Assembly: GCF_900604965.1 (NCBI RefSeq)
Contig: NZ_UWPD01000001.1
Coordinates: 186,001 to 250,000, forward strand
Length of the DNA: 64,000 nt
DNA from: Gordonibacter sp. Marseille-P4307
GTDB lineage: Bacteria; Actinomycetota; Coriobacteriia; Coriobacteriales; Eggerthellaceae
Reading direction: 5' to 3'
The first letter of the stretch is position 1. Each line of letters starts with the position of its first letter. The position numbers were made by a program, and so were the translations under genes. Of this stretch, positions 55,064 to 62,892 are shown piece by piece. The notes beneath the pieces are model-generated. The model was not told the DNA's origin. It made no database searches and saw nothing but the letters and a program-made list of their open reading frames with translations.

Positions 55064-55105
55064 ATAATAGCGGATGGATGCGTATTCGTTAAACGTTATC
55101 CGCTA
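55064..55105 (-). promoter_or_regulatory. Promoter of the atp operon with flanking inverted repeat
   Basis: Minus-strand TTAACG (55087-55092) and TATTAT (55064-55069) with a 17-bp spacer form a good sigma-A promoter about 50 bp before atpI. Perfect eight-base arms TAGCGGAT and ATCCGCTA (55068-55075 and 55098-55105) flank the spacer and -35, a possible operator. Confidence 0.6.
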
Positions 55106-55189
55106 ATAGGCCCCGTAAAACCCTCGATCGTCGGTGAAGAACCCATTTTGCACACAAGCGGCCGAGGCGCATCCCCCTCGAGGGAAAAC

Positions 55190-55840
55190 CTACTTCGTGC
55201 CGAAGATGCGGTCGCCCGCGTCGCCCAGACCCGGCACGATATAGCAGTCCTCATTCATGCCTTCGTCAACGGCGCACGTGAACACCTGCACCTCGGGATC
55301 GGCCGCCAAAACAGCGCGAATACCCTCGGGAGCCGCGACGATAACCGCAAGCTTGAGGTTTTTCACGCCGCATTTGCGCAGGTAGTGCAAGGCGGCGATG
55401 GCGGATCCGCCCGTTGCCAGCATAGGATCGACCACCAGAACCTCACGCGAGGCGATGTCCTCGGGCATCTTGGCGTAGTACTCGTGGGGCTCGTGCGTGG
55501 TCTCGTCGCGGTACATGCCCAGATGCCCCACCTTGGCGGCCGGCATAAGCTCGAGCATGCCCTCGACCATGCCCAGACCCGCACGCAGGATGGGAACGAT
55601 CGCAAGCTTCTTCCCCTGGACCATCTTGCAGGTCGCTTCGGTGATCGGGGTCTTCACCCGCACATCTTCCAGGGGAAGGTCGCGCGTGGCCTCGTACCCC
55701 TCGAACAGCGCCAGCTCGCGCACCAGTTCGCGAAACTGCTTGGACGACGTGCCCTCATCGCGCAGAATGGCGAGCTTGTGCTGAACCATCGGATGATCGA
55801 CGACGGTTACGCGGGTACCGAACTCTTCGATGAAGCTCAT
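55190..55840 (-). CDS. upp: Uracil phosphoribosyltransferase
   Basis: Pyrimidine salvage: uracil plus PRPP to UMP. 216 aa, normal length. The PRPP-binding loop reads [16 protein letters not shown] near residues 130-145, and the uracil-binding segment [39 protein letters not shown] lies at the C-terminus (summarised: [12 protein letters not shown]). AAAGG precedes the ATG. Confidence 0.97.
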   Translation of the reverse strand: MSFIEEFGTRVTVVDHPMVQHKLAILRDEGTSSKQFRELVRELALFEGYEATRDLPLEDVRVKTPITEATCKMVQGKKLAIVPILRAGLGMVEGMLELMPAAKVGHLGMYRDETTHEPHEYYAKMPEDIASREVLVVDPMLATGGSAIAALHYLRKCGVKNLKLAVIVAAPEGIRAVLAADPEVQVFTCAVDEGMNEDCYIVPGLGDAGDRIFGTK

Positions 55841-55913
55841 AGGTTCGACCTTTCGTATGAGGACTGGGCAGCTGTTCCAGACGGTTTTTATCTATCCGAA
55901 CGAGGATACAACA

Positions 55914-55940
55914 AAGGAGCCCGCCATATGCGGGCTCCTT
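55914..55940 (-). terminator. Intrinsic terminator after glyA
   Basis: A perfect 11-bp stem (AAGGAGCCCGC and complement) with a five-base loop, followed on the minus strand by TTGTTGT. It lies about 105 bp after the glyA stop and upstream of upp. Confidence 0.7.
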
Positions 55941-55959
55941 GCAAGTTCTTCAAGAAGAG

Positions 55960-56018
55960 ATGCGACGCGATTCCGAGTTCGGGGCCGCCCGCCGAAGCGG
56001 CGCCCCACCGAGTCGCAT
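55960..56018 (-). other. Nested hairpin structure between glyA and upp
   Basis: An outer seven-base pair (ATGCGAC with GTCGCAT) closes a 59-base element whose centre is a G+C-rich hairpin (GGGGC/GCCCC arms, CCGC/GCGG inner arms) with a TTCG tetraloop on the minus strand. It lies just after the glyA stop. It may be a second terminator, an mRNA end-protecting structure or a small RNA. Confidence 0.4.
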
Positions 56019-56044
56019 GGTTTTCACAGACGGCCCAAAAAAGC

Positions 56045-57298
56045 CTAGTACTCGATGGCATCGTACAGAGGGTGCGCGGCGATGAGCGCGTCGACGCCCG
56101 CCTTGACTTCAGCGAGTCCGGCCTCGTCGCCCGCGTTGAACACCGCTTCGGCGATGAACTTGCCGATCTGGTAGAACTCGTCGGCGCTGAATCCGCGCGT
56201 CGTGCCCGCCGCGGTTCCCACGCGGATGCCCGACGTGACGAACGGGGAAAGCTGCTCGTTGGGGATGGTGTTCTTGTTCACGGTCAGCCCCACCGACTCC
56301 AGCAGCTTCTCGGCGTCCTTGCCGGTCACGCCCGCAGGGGTCAGATCGACCAGGCACAGATGGTTGTCCGTGCCGCCCGTCACAAGGCGCAGGCCCCCTT
56401 CGGTCATGCCGCGACCCATGGCCGCGCAGTTCTCGACCACGCGCGCGATGTAGTCGGCGAAAGACGGCTGAAGGGCCTCGCCGAAGGCAACGGCCTTGGC
56501 GGCGATAACGTGCATGAGCGGACCGCCCTGAGATCCGGGGAACACGGCGGAGTTCAGCTTTTTGGCCAGCTCCTCGCTATTCGTGAGGATGAGGCCGCCG
56601 CGCGGGCCGCGCAGGGTCTTGTGCGTCGTGGTGGTGACCACGTCAGCATGGGGAACGGGACTGGGGTGCGCGCCCGTCGCCACCAGGCCGGCGATGTGGG
56701 CCATATCAACCATGAGCAGCGCACCGACGCCGTGCGCGATCGCGGCGATGCGCTCGAAATCGATGAGGCGGGGGTAGGCCGAAGCTCCGGCAACGATGAG
56801 CTGGGGCCGATGCTGCTCAGCCAAACGCTGCATCTCGTCGTAGTCGATTCGCTCGTCGGCGGTGAGGCCGTACGGGATCACGTTGTACAGCTTGCCCGAG
56901 AAGTTCGCCTTAGAGCCGTGCGTGAGATGCCCGCCGTTGTCGAGGCTCATGCCCAGCACGGTGTCGCCGGGCTTGACGAGCGCCGCGTAGGCCGCGTAGT
57001 TCGCCTGGGCGCCCGAATGGGGCTGAACGTTGGCGAACTTGGCTCCGAACAACTGCTTGGCGCGCTCGATGGCCAGATTCTCGACGATATCGACCTTCTC
57101 GCATCCGCCGTAGTAGCGCTTGCCCGGATAGCCCTCCGCGTACTTATTGGTGAGAACCGTGCCCATGGCCTCCATGACAGCTGGTGAGACGATGTTCTCA
57201 GATGCGATCAGCTCGATCGTGCCGCGCTGGCGTGAGAGCTCTTGCCTCAACGCGTCGGCTACCTGAGGATCCGTCTGTGGTACGTAATTCAGCGTCAT
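56045..57298 (-). CDS. glyA: Serine hydroxymethyltransferase
   Basis: PLP enzyme interconverting serine and glycine with tetrahydrofolate, 417 aa. The PLP lysine lies in [16 protein letters not shown] near residues 220-235. Other signatures are [18 protein letters not shown] and [15 protein letters not shown]. The ATG at 57298 has AAGGAGG upstream; a 12-residue upstream in-frame extension is rejected. Confidence 0.97.
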   Translation of the reverse strand: MTLNYVPQTDPQVADALRQELSRQRGTIELIASENIVSPAVMEAMGTVLTNKYAEGYPGKRYYGGCEKVDIVENLAIERAKQLFGAKFANVQPHSGAQANYAAYAALVKPGDTVLGMSLDNGGHLTHGSKANFSGKLYNVIPYGLTADERIDYDEMQRLAEQHRPQLIVAGASAYPRLIDFERIAAIAHGVGALLMVDMAHIAGLVATGAHPSPVPHADVVTTTTHKTLRGPRGGLILTNSEELAKKLNSAVFPGSQGGPLMHVIAAKAVAFGEALQPSFADYIARVVENCAAMGRGMTEGGLRLVTGGTDNHLCLVDLTPAGVTGKDAEKLLESVGLTVNKNTIPNEQLSPFVTSGIRVGTAAGTTRGFSADEFYQIGKFIAEAVFNAGDEAGLAEVKAGVDALIAAHPLYDAIEY

Positions 57299-57369
57299 GA
57301 ATGCCTCCTTGACTCGGTACCTGCCACTTCCCACGCTGTGGCCGCGTATACGAGCATCTACCCTAGCGC

Positions 57370-57441
57370 AATATCCCAGAAAAAACCGAGAAAACCGCCC
57401 ACTGGTTAAAAGCGCTGGTTAGCGGAATGTTTTGGGATATT
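57370..57441. repeat. Inverted and direct repeats between rpiB and glyA
   Basis: Nine-base inverted arms AATATCCCA and TGGGATATT lie at 57370-57378 and 57433-57441. Between them CTGGTTA occurs twice, 13 bp apart (about 57402 and 57415). The element fills the gap upstream of glyA. It could be an operator, or the stem of a long leader structure; no glycine riboswitch core is visible. Confidence 0.4.
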
Positions 57442-57442
57442 C

Positions 57443-57877
57443 CTAGTCGAGCGCCATGATCTTCTCGACGCGGCCGGCATGGCGACCGCCCCCGAACGGA
57501 GTCGAGAGGAAGGCCTCCACAATAGCGAGGTTGGTATCCGCATCGACGAAACGCCCCGACAGCGCGATGACGTTCGCATTGTTGTGCTCGCGAGCCAGCT
57601 GAGCGAACTCGACCGATACCACGTTGGCGGCGCGGATGCCCGCACACTTGTTCGCAGCGATGGCCATCCCTATACCCGTCCCGCACACCAGCACGCCGCG
57701 CTCGGCCCGCCCGGACTGGACGTCGCGCGCAACCGCCTCGGCGAAATCGGGATAGTCCACACGATCCTCGTTGTCGGGTCCGCGGTCGATCACCTCGTGC
57801 CCCAGCGCAGCGAGATGCCGTCTCACAAGCTCTTTCCCTTCAAATCCCGCATGGTCGCCGGCGATGCTGATCTTCAT
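57443..57877 (-). CDS. rpiB: Ribose-5-phosphate isomerase B
   Basis: RpiB/LacAB-family isomerase of the pentose phosphate pathway, 144 aa. It begins KISIAGDHAGFEGKELV, has the active cysteine in VLVCGTGIGMAIAANK (about residues 63-78) and the histidine in AREHNNANVIALSGR. The ATG at 57877 has GGAAGGGG upstream; 31 upstream residues are dropped. Confidence 0.95.
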   Translation of the reverse strand: MKISIAGDHAGFEGKELVRRHLAALGHEVIDRGPDNEDRVDYPDFAEAVARDVQSGRAERGVLVCGTGIGMAIAANKCAGIRAANVVSVEFAQLAREHNNANVIALSGRFVDADTNLAIVEAFLSTPFGGGRHAGRVEKIMALD

Positions 57878-58018
57878 GCGCGCCCCTTCCGAACGAAACG
57901 AACCGTCTGCCGGTCCCATGGTACGCATCGGGCCGATCGCGCCTCGCTCCGACAGGGTGAAATCCACCAAAACCGCAGTTTGCGAACCGGACCGCGAACC
58001 GAAGGAGAGACGGCGCCC

Positions 58019-59527
58019 CTATCGTTCGCGCGGGGCGACCGTCATCGTGCGCTCAACCGCGCGATGCCAGCGCGCCAGAAGCGACGCCTGGGTCCGATCG
58101 TCCATCTCGGGCATGAACACCGAATCGGCGCGCCGCAGATCGTGCAGGCGGGCAAGCGACTCCCAGAATCCCGTCGTCAGACCCGCCAGATAGGCCGCGC
58201 CCAAAACGGTGGTCTCGGTGTTTTGCGGGCGGCGCAGCGGGGTGCGCAGGATATCGCTTTGGAACTGCAGCAGAAAGTCGTTGGATGACGCGCCGCCGTC
58301 CACGTTGAGCGTGCGCAGCTGGATGCCCGAATCGATCTGCATGGCATCGACCAGGTCGTACACCTGGTAGGCCAGAGCCTCCACGCCGGCGCGCACGATA
58401 TGGGCGGCCTTCGTCCCGCGCGTCAAACCGAAAACGGCGCCGCGCGCGTCGGCGTCCCAGTACGGGGCGCCCAGACCCGTGAACGCCGGAACCACCACGA
58501 CGCCGTCGGTGCCCGAAACGCTGCGCGCAACCGCTTCGGCATCCGCCGACGATGCGATAAGCCCCAGCTCGTCGCAAAGCCACTGGATAAGCGCACCGCC
58601 CATGAACACGCTGCCCTCCAACACGTATTCGGGCGCACGGGTTCCGGGCGCGCTTGCCGCCACCGATGTGATCAGCCCGTGCGTCGACGAGCACGCCTCA
58701 TTGCCGGTGTGCATGAGCAGAAAGCAGCCGGTTCCGTAGGTGTTTTTCGCCTGGCCCGTCTCGAAGCAGAACTGCCCGAACAGAGCCGACTGCTGATCCC
58801 CCGCCACGCCGCAGATGGGAACTCCGGGCACCACCCCGTCCTTCGCGGTCCTGCCGAACACGCTGGCAGACGGCTTCACCTCGGGAAGCATCGACATCGG
58901 GACCCCGAACAGCTCGCACAGCCACGGATCCCAGCTCATGGTATGGATATCGAACAGCATGGTTCTGCTGGCGTTCGTAACGTCGGTAGCGTGAACCGCG
59001 CCATTGGTAAGCGTCCAGATAAGCCACGAATCGATCGTGCCAAACGCAAGGCGGCCCGCTTCGGCCCGTTGGCGCGCTCCCTCCACGTTGTCGAGGATCC
59101 ACTTTATCTTGCTGGCCGAGAAATACGCGTCGGGAATCAGTCCCGTCTTCGCGCGCACCTCCCGCGCAATCACCGGATCCCCGCAGATCGCATCTACGAT
59201 CTGAGCCGTTCGCCTGCACTGCCACACAATCGCGTTGTACACGGGCTCGCCCGTTTCGCGATCCCATACCACCGTGGTCTCGCGCTGGTTCGTGATGCCG
59301 ATGCTGTCGATGTCCGACGCATCGAAACCGCGTGAAACCAGCAGCTCGGTCAAGGCCCCCAACTGAGCGGACAGGATATCGCGCGGATTGTGCTCGACCC
59401 AGCCGGGCCGCGGATAGTGCTGGGCGAAGGCGTTGCGAGCCACCCCGCAGATGCGGCCCTGAACATCGACCAGCATCGCGCGCGCCGACGTGGTCCCCTC
59501 GTCAAGCGCCACTACGTAGTCAGCCAT
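58019..59527 (-). CDS. glpK: Glycerol kinase
   Basis: FGGY-family kinase, ATP plus glycerol to glycerol 3-phosphate, 502 aa, normal length. Motifs are DEGTTSARAML at the N-terminus, TNQRETTVVWDRETGEPVYNAIVWQ, VAGDQQSALFGQ and the C-terminal FGGY region with LNVDGGASSNDFLLQFQSDIL. The ATG overlaps the stop of the upstream Sua5-hydrolase gene by 8 bp, so the two are translationally coupled. No glpF or glpD neighbour lies in the window. Confidence 0.96.
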   Translation of the reverse strand: MADYVVALDEGTTSARAMLVDVQGRICGVARNAFAQHYPRPGWVEHNPRDILSAQLGALTELLVSRGFDASDIDSIGITNQRETTVVWDRETGEPVYNAIVWQCRRTAQIVDAICGDPVIAREVRAKTGLIPDAYFSASKIKWILDNVEGARQRAEAGRLAFGTIDSWLIWTLTNGAVHATDVTNASRTMLFDIHTMSWDPWLCELFGVPMSMLPEVKPSASVFGRTAKDGVVPGVPICGVAGDQQSALFGQFCFETGQAKNTYGTGCFLLMHTGNEACSSTHGLITSVAASAPGTRAPEYVLEGSVFMGGALIQWLCDELGLIASSADAEAVARSVSGTDGVVVVPAFTGLGAPYWDADARGAVFGLTRGTKAAHIVRAGVEALAYQVYDLVDAMQIDSGIQLRTLNVDGGASSNDFLLQFQSDILRTPLRRPQNTETTVLGAAYLAGLTTGFWESLARLHDLRRADSVFMPEMDDRTQASLLARWHRAVERTMTVAPRER

Positions 59528-61121
59528 CGATCAGCTCCTCGAGAAAACCCAGCACGTCGGCGAACAGCCGATCGCGCACGTAATCGTTGTGGGGCTCGTG
59601 ACGCGCTCCCGCATACAGCCTCACCCTCACATCCCGAACGCCGGCGCCCGACAGCAGCGCCGAAACGCGCCTGACGCCCGCGCCGCGCTCCCCCACCGGG
59701 TCCTCGTCGCCCGATACCAAGAGAAAGGGCAGATCAGATGAGATGCAACGGGCGCTTTCAGGGGAAACGGCGCTGGATACGAACTGGGCGAGCACCGCAT
59801 ACCCTCCCGCCGAGAACATGAAACCACACAGGGGATCGGCCAGATAGGCATCGACTTCGCGCTCGTCGGTGGAAATCCAGTCGAGCGGCGTCCGCGCGTT
59901 TTCAACCGAACGGCTGTATCCGCCCACGCCCAAACCGTCGAGCAGCGAACTGCGATGCGTCGCGCCCTTCACCGCGATGATCGCGCGGGCCGCGATCCCG
60001 CCGGCCGCCGCAAGCGCCGCCGAAGGGTTTCCCGTACCCGACAGCACGGCCCCCGCCACGCCCTCGGAATGCCGGGCCAGGTAGGTACGGACGATGAAGC
60101 TCCCCATCGAGTGCCCGTACATGAAATACGGCGCTTCCGGAAAACGCTCGGAGGCGATGCGGCGCACCTCGTGCACGTCGTCGAGAATGGCTCGGTAGCC
60201 GCAGTCGGGCGGAATGTGGCCCCGGTCGTCGACAGATGGGGCCGTAAGTCCGTGTCCGAGCATGTCCATGCCGCACACCGCGAACCCGCGATGCACCAGA
60301 AATCCGATGAGGGGCCGGTAACGCTCGATGTATTCGGCCATCCCATGAACCAGATGGATCACGCCGCGAACCGGGCGCGCCGCGGGAACCCATACGAACG
60401 CGTTTACCCGGCAGCCCCCTCCATGCGATGGGAACGCTATCGACCAGGCCTCCAAATCGGTCTCTGCAGAATCACTCCGCTCTCGGCCCCCCGCGTCGCA
60501 AAGCGCAGAAGCGCCCCCCTCGGACAAAACCGCAAGCAAGTCCGATTCAGAGATCGATCCCGCACGAAGCACCACGGGAGCCTCGCCCGTGCAGTCGAGA
60601 ACCGTGGATGCGCACCCGCACGGATCGATCGAGGGATCGTCGAGGACGACGCCGGCCGCATCGGCCACATCGGCATCGACGTGTTCGAGCGTCGGGGTGT
60701 CGGGCGCGCCCGAAACGTTCGCCGACGTGGTGGCAAGGGGGGATCCGACCGCCTCGACAAGCGCGCGGGCCGTCGCCGCGGCGGGCATGCGCAAACCGAT
60801 GGTTCCCCGCGGACCGCGATACGCCTCGGGCACCTCGTCTGACGCCTTCACGATCAACGTGAGGGCGCCGGGCCAGAAGCGCTCGGCTGCAGCGCGCGCG
60901 AACGGCGCAACGTCCTTGCCGTAGCGCAGCAGATCCCCAACCGAGCCGACCAGCCAGGCGATGGGCTTGCCCTCGTCGCGGCGCTTGAGGTCGTAAAGAA
61001 CCCGGGGGCTCGGGGCGTATCGCACGCTCACGCCCAGACCGCACACCGTATCGGTGGGAAAAATGACGGCCCGACCCTTGCGCAGCGCCTCCACCGCCTG
61101 GGGAAAGCTTGCAATATCCAT
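59520..61121 (-). CDS. Fusion: Sua5/YrdC threonylcarbamoyl-AMP synthase + monoacylglycerol lipase-like hydrolase
   Basis: 533 aa, single uninterrupted frame. Residues 1-200 are a TsaC/YrdC domain making threonylcarbamoyl-AMP for tRNA t6A: FPTDTVCGLG (21-30), KRRDEGKPIAWLV (46-58), FWPGALTLIVKA (82-93) and TTSANVSGAP (131-140). Residues about 225-533 are an alpha/beta hydrolase of the Hydrolase_4/monoacylglycerol lipase type: HLVHGMAEYIERY near 256-268, nucleophile Ser338 in YGHSMGS, acid Asp474 in SGDEDPVG, and His508 in ARHEPHNDY. All catalytic residues are present in both halves. The ATG at 61121 has AGGAGG upstream, 13 bp after the flavoprotein gene. It is coupled to glpK, so the lipase half could supply glycerol. 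Confidence 0.9.
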   Translation of the reverse strand: MDIASFPQAVEALRKGRAVIFPTDTVCGLGVSVRYAPSPRVLYDLKRRDEGKPIAWLVGSVGDLLRYGKDVAPFARAAAERFWPGALTLIVKASDEVPEAYRGPRGTIGLRMPAAATARALVEAVGSPLATTSANVSGAPDTPTLEHVDADVADAAGVVLDDPSIDPCGCASTVLDCTGEAPVVLRAGSISESDLLAVLSEGGASALCDAGGRERSDSAETDLEAWSIAFPSHGGGCRVNAFVWVPAARPVRGVIHLVHGMAEYIERYRPLIGFLVHRGFAVCGMDMLGHGLTAPSVDDRGHIPPDCGYRAILDDVHEVRRIASERFPEAPYFMYGHSMGSFIVRTYLARHSEGVAGAVLSGTGNPSAALAAAGGIAARAIIAVKGATHRSSLLDGLGVGGYSRSVENARTPLDWISTDEREVDAYLADPLCGFMFSAGGYAVLAQFVSSAVSPESARCISSDLPFLLVSGDEDPVGERGAGVRRVSALLSGAGVRDVRVRLYAGARHEPHNDYVRDRLFADVLGFLEELIDG

Positions 61122-61134
61122 CGATCCTCCTCCG

Positions 61135-62892
61135 TTAAGCGCCCCGGCCGAACGATACGGGAAGGCGCTCGATATCGATACCGTTGCGCTCCGCCCGATG
61201 CCGGGCGAGTGCTTCGGCAACGCGCACGCCATCCACCGCCGCGCTCATGATGCCGCCCGCATACCCCGGTCCCTCGCCCGCCGGATACACGCCGCTTTCC
61301 GCCGCAGACCCGTTAAACGACGCCTGGAACCGCTCGTCGCGCACGATACGCACCGGACTTGAGCTGCGCGTCTCCACGCCGGTCATCACGGCGTCGGGGT
61401 TCGCGAACCCTCTGAGCCTGCGATCCAGCAGCGGCAGCGCCTCGGCCAGCGCCCGGGTTGCAAACGGAGGCAGGCACTCGTGCAGATCACACCACACCAC
61501 GCCGCGCGCGTACGAGGGCTCCACCGTGCGCGAAGGGGCGCACGCGTGCGAAGGATCGTGCGAGCAGGCCAGGAAATCGCCCACCGTCTGGGCGGGAGCC
61601 TGGTAGGCATCCCCGCCGGCCGCGCGCGAGAGATCGAACGCCGCACGCTCCACGCGCCGCTGTAGATCGACGCCCGCCAGCACGTCACCCTCGCCGAAAT
61701 CATCGGGGGACACCGACACCAGAAGGGCGCTATTGGCGTTGACCTCGTCGCGGGCGAACCGACTCATGCCATTTACCACCACGCCGCCCTCTTCGCTTGC
61801 AGCGCACACCACCGTGCCTCCGGGGCACATGCAAAACGTGTAGACGCTGCGTCCTCCGGGAAGGTGCGCCACCAGCTTGTAATCGGCGGCGCCCAGCGCG
61901 GGATGCGCGGCCGCCCGCCCGTACTGGGAGACGTCGATGTCGCGTTGCGGGTGCTCGATGCGCACGCCGATGGAAAACGCCTTGCGCTCCATGCGCGCCC
62001 CGGCATCGCGCGCCAACCGAAACGTATCGCGCGCCGAGTGCCCACACGCGAGGATCAGCTGATCGGCTGCGACGGTCTCGGTCGCCCCCGTTGCCGCATC
62101 CTCGATCTCGACGCTGCGGAGTCGGCCGCCTTCGATGAGCCAGTCCGATAAGCGGGCATCGAAGCGCACCTCTGCGCCCAGCGAGACAATGCGTTCGCGC
62201 AGTCTGCGCACGACCGTCTCCAGCTTGTCGGTTCCCACATGGGGCTTAGCCTGCCACCAGATCTCTTCGGGAGCGCCGGCGTCGATGAGCCAACGCAGAA
62301 TATGGCGGGCGATCGGGCTTTTCGTTCCCGTGGTGAGCTTCCCGTCGGAAAACGTCCCCGCACCCCCTTCCCCGAACTGGATGTTCGTTCCCACATCGAG
62401 GGGGCCTCCCGCCTCGAACGCGTCGACCGCCGCCCTGCGGCGCTCGATGCTGGACCCGCGCTCGACCACCAGCGGACGCAAGCCCGCCTCGGCCAGGTAC
62501 AGTGCCGCGAACATACCCGCGGGGCCGAACCCCACCACAACCGGACGAAGAGGCGAAGCGTCGCCGCCCAGCATGCCGACGGTCTGCGAGAAGCAGGGAA
62601 TGCGCATGCGCTCGTAGGGCTTATGGATCCTGACGCGCGCACCGCGGGAACGCCCGTTATCGCCCGCGATCAGACGCCGCTCCAAATCGGGATCGATGAG
62701 GGAAACCACAAACGTCGCAATGAAGTGCACGTCGTTTTTCTTGCGCGCATCGACGCTGCGCCTCGAAAGCTCGAACGATGCGATATCGGAGGGCTTGCAG
62801 GAAAGCGACCGCGCAATCGCGCGCCTTTCCAGACGCGCCCCGTCGGGCAGGCCCGCATCAAGGGGCAGCGAAACGTTCGATACCTCGATCAC
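61135..62892 (-). CDS. FAD-dependent oxidoreductase (COG2509-like)
   Basis: 585 aa flavoprotein. The FAD-binding GxGxxG region reads VVVGFGPAGMFAALYLAEAG near residue 105, followed by QFGEGGAGTFSDGKL (about 160-175), a motif typical of the COG2509 family, and a C-terminal EGPGYAGGIMSAAVDGVRVA. An N-terminal domain of about 95 residues precedes the Rossmann fold, also typical. The GTG start at 62892 overlaps the upstream TGA (GTGA). The frame runs open further to 63747, but that part is antisense-like and unrelated. The substrate is unknown. Confidence 0.85.
   Translation of the reverse strand: MIEVSNVSLPLDAGLPDGARLERRAIARSLSCKPSDIASFELSRRSVDARKKNDVHFIATFVVSLIDPDLERRLIAGDNGRSRGARVRIHKPYERMRIPCFSQTVGMLGGDASPLRPVVVGFGPAGMFAALYLAEAGLRPLVVERGSSIERRRAAVDAFEAGGPLDVGTNIQFGEGGAGTFSDGKLTTGTKSPIARHILRWLIDAGAPEEIWWQAKPHVGTDKLETVVRRLRERIVSLGAEVRFDARLSDWLIEGGRLRSVEIEDAATGATETVAADQLILACGHSARDTFRLARDAGARMERKAFSIGVRIEHPQRDIDVSQYGRAAAHPALGAADYKLVAHLPGGRSVYTFCMCPGGTVVCAASEEGGVVVNGMSRFARDEVNANSALLVSVSPDDFGEGDVLAGVDLQRRVERAAFDLSRAAGGDAYQAPAQTVGDFLACSHDPSHACAPSRTVEPSYARGVVWCDLHECLPPFATRALAEALPLLDRRLRGFANPDAVMTGVETRSSSPVRIVRDERFQASFNGSAAESGVYPAGEGPGYAGGIMSAAVDGVRVAEALARHRAERNGIDIERLPVSFGRGA

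Noticed and set aside
57299-57442. Glycine riboswitch upstream of glyA
   Set aside because: The gap is short and lacks the tandem aptamer core; only simple repeats are visible.
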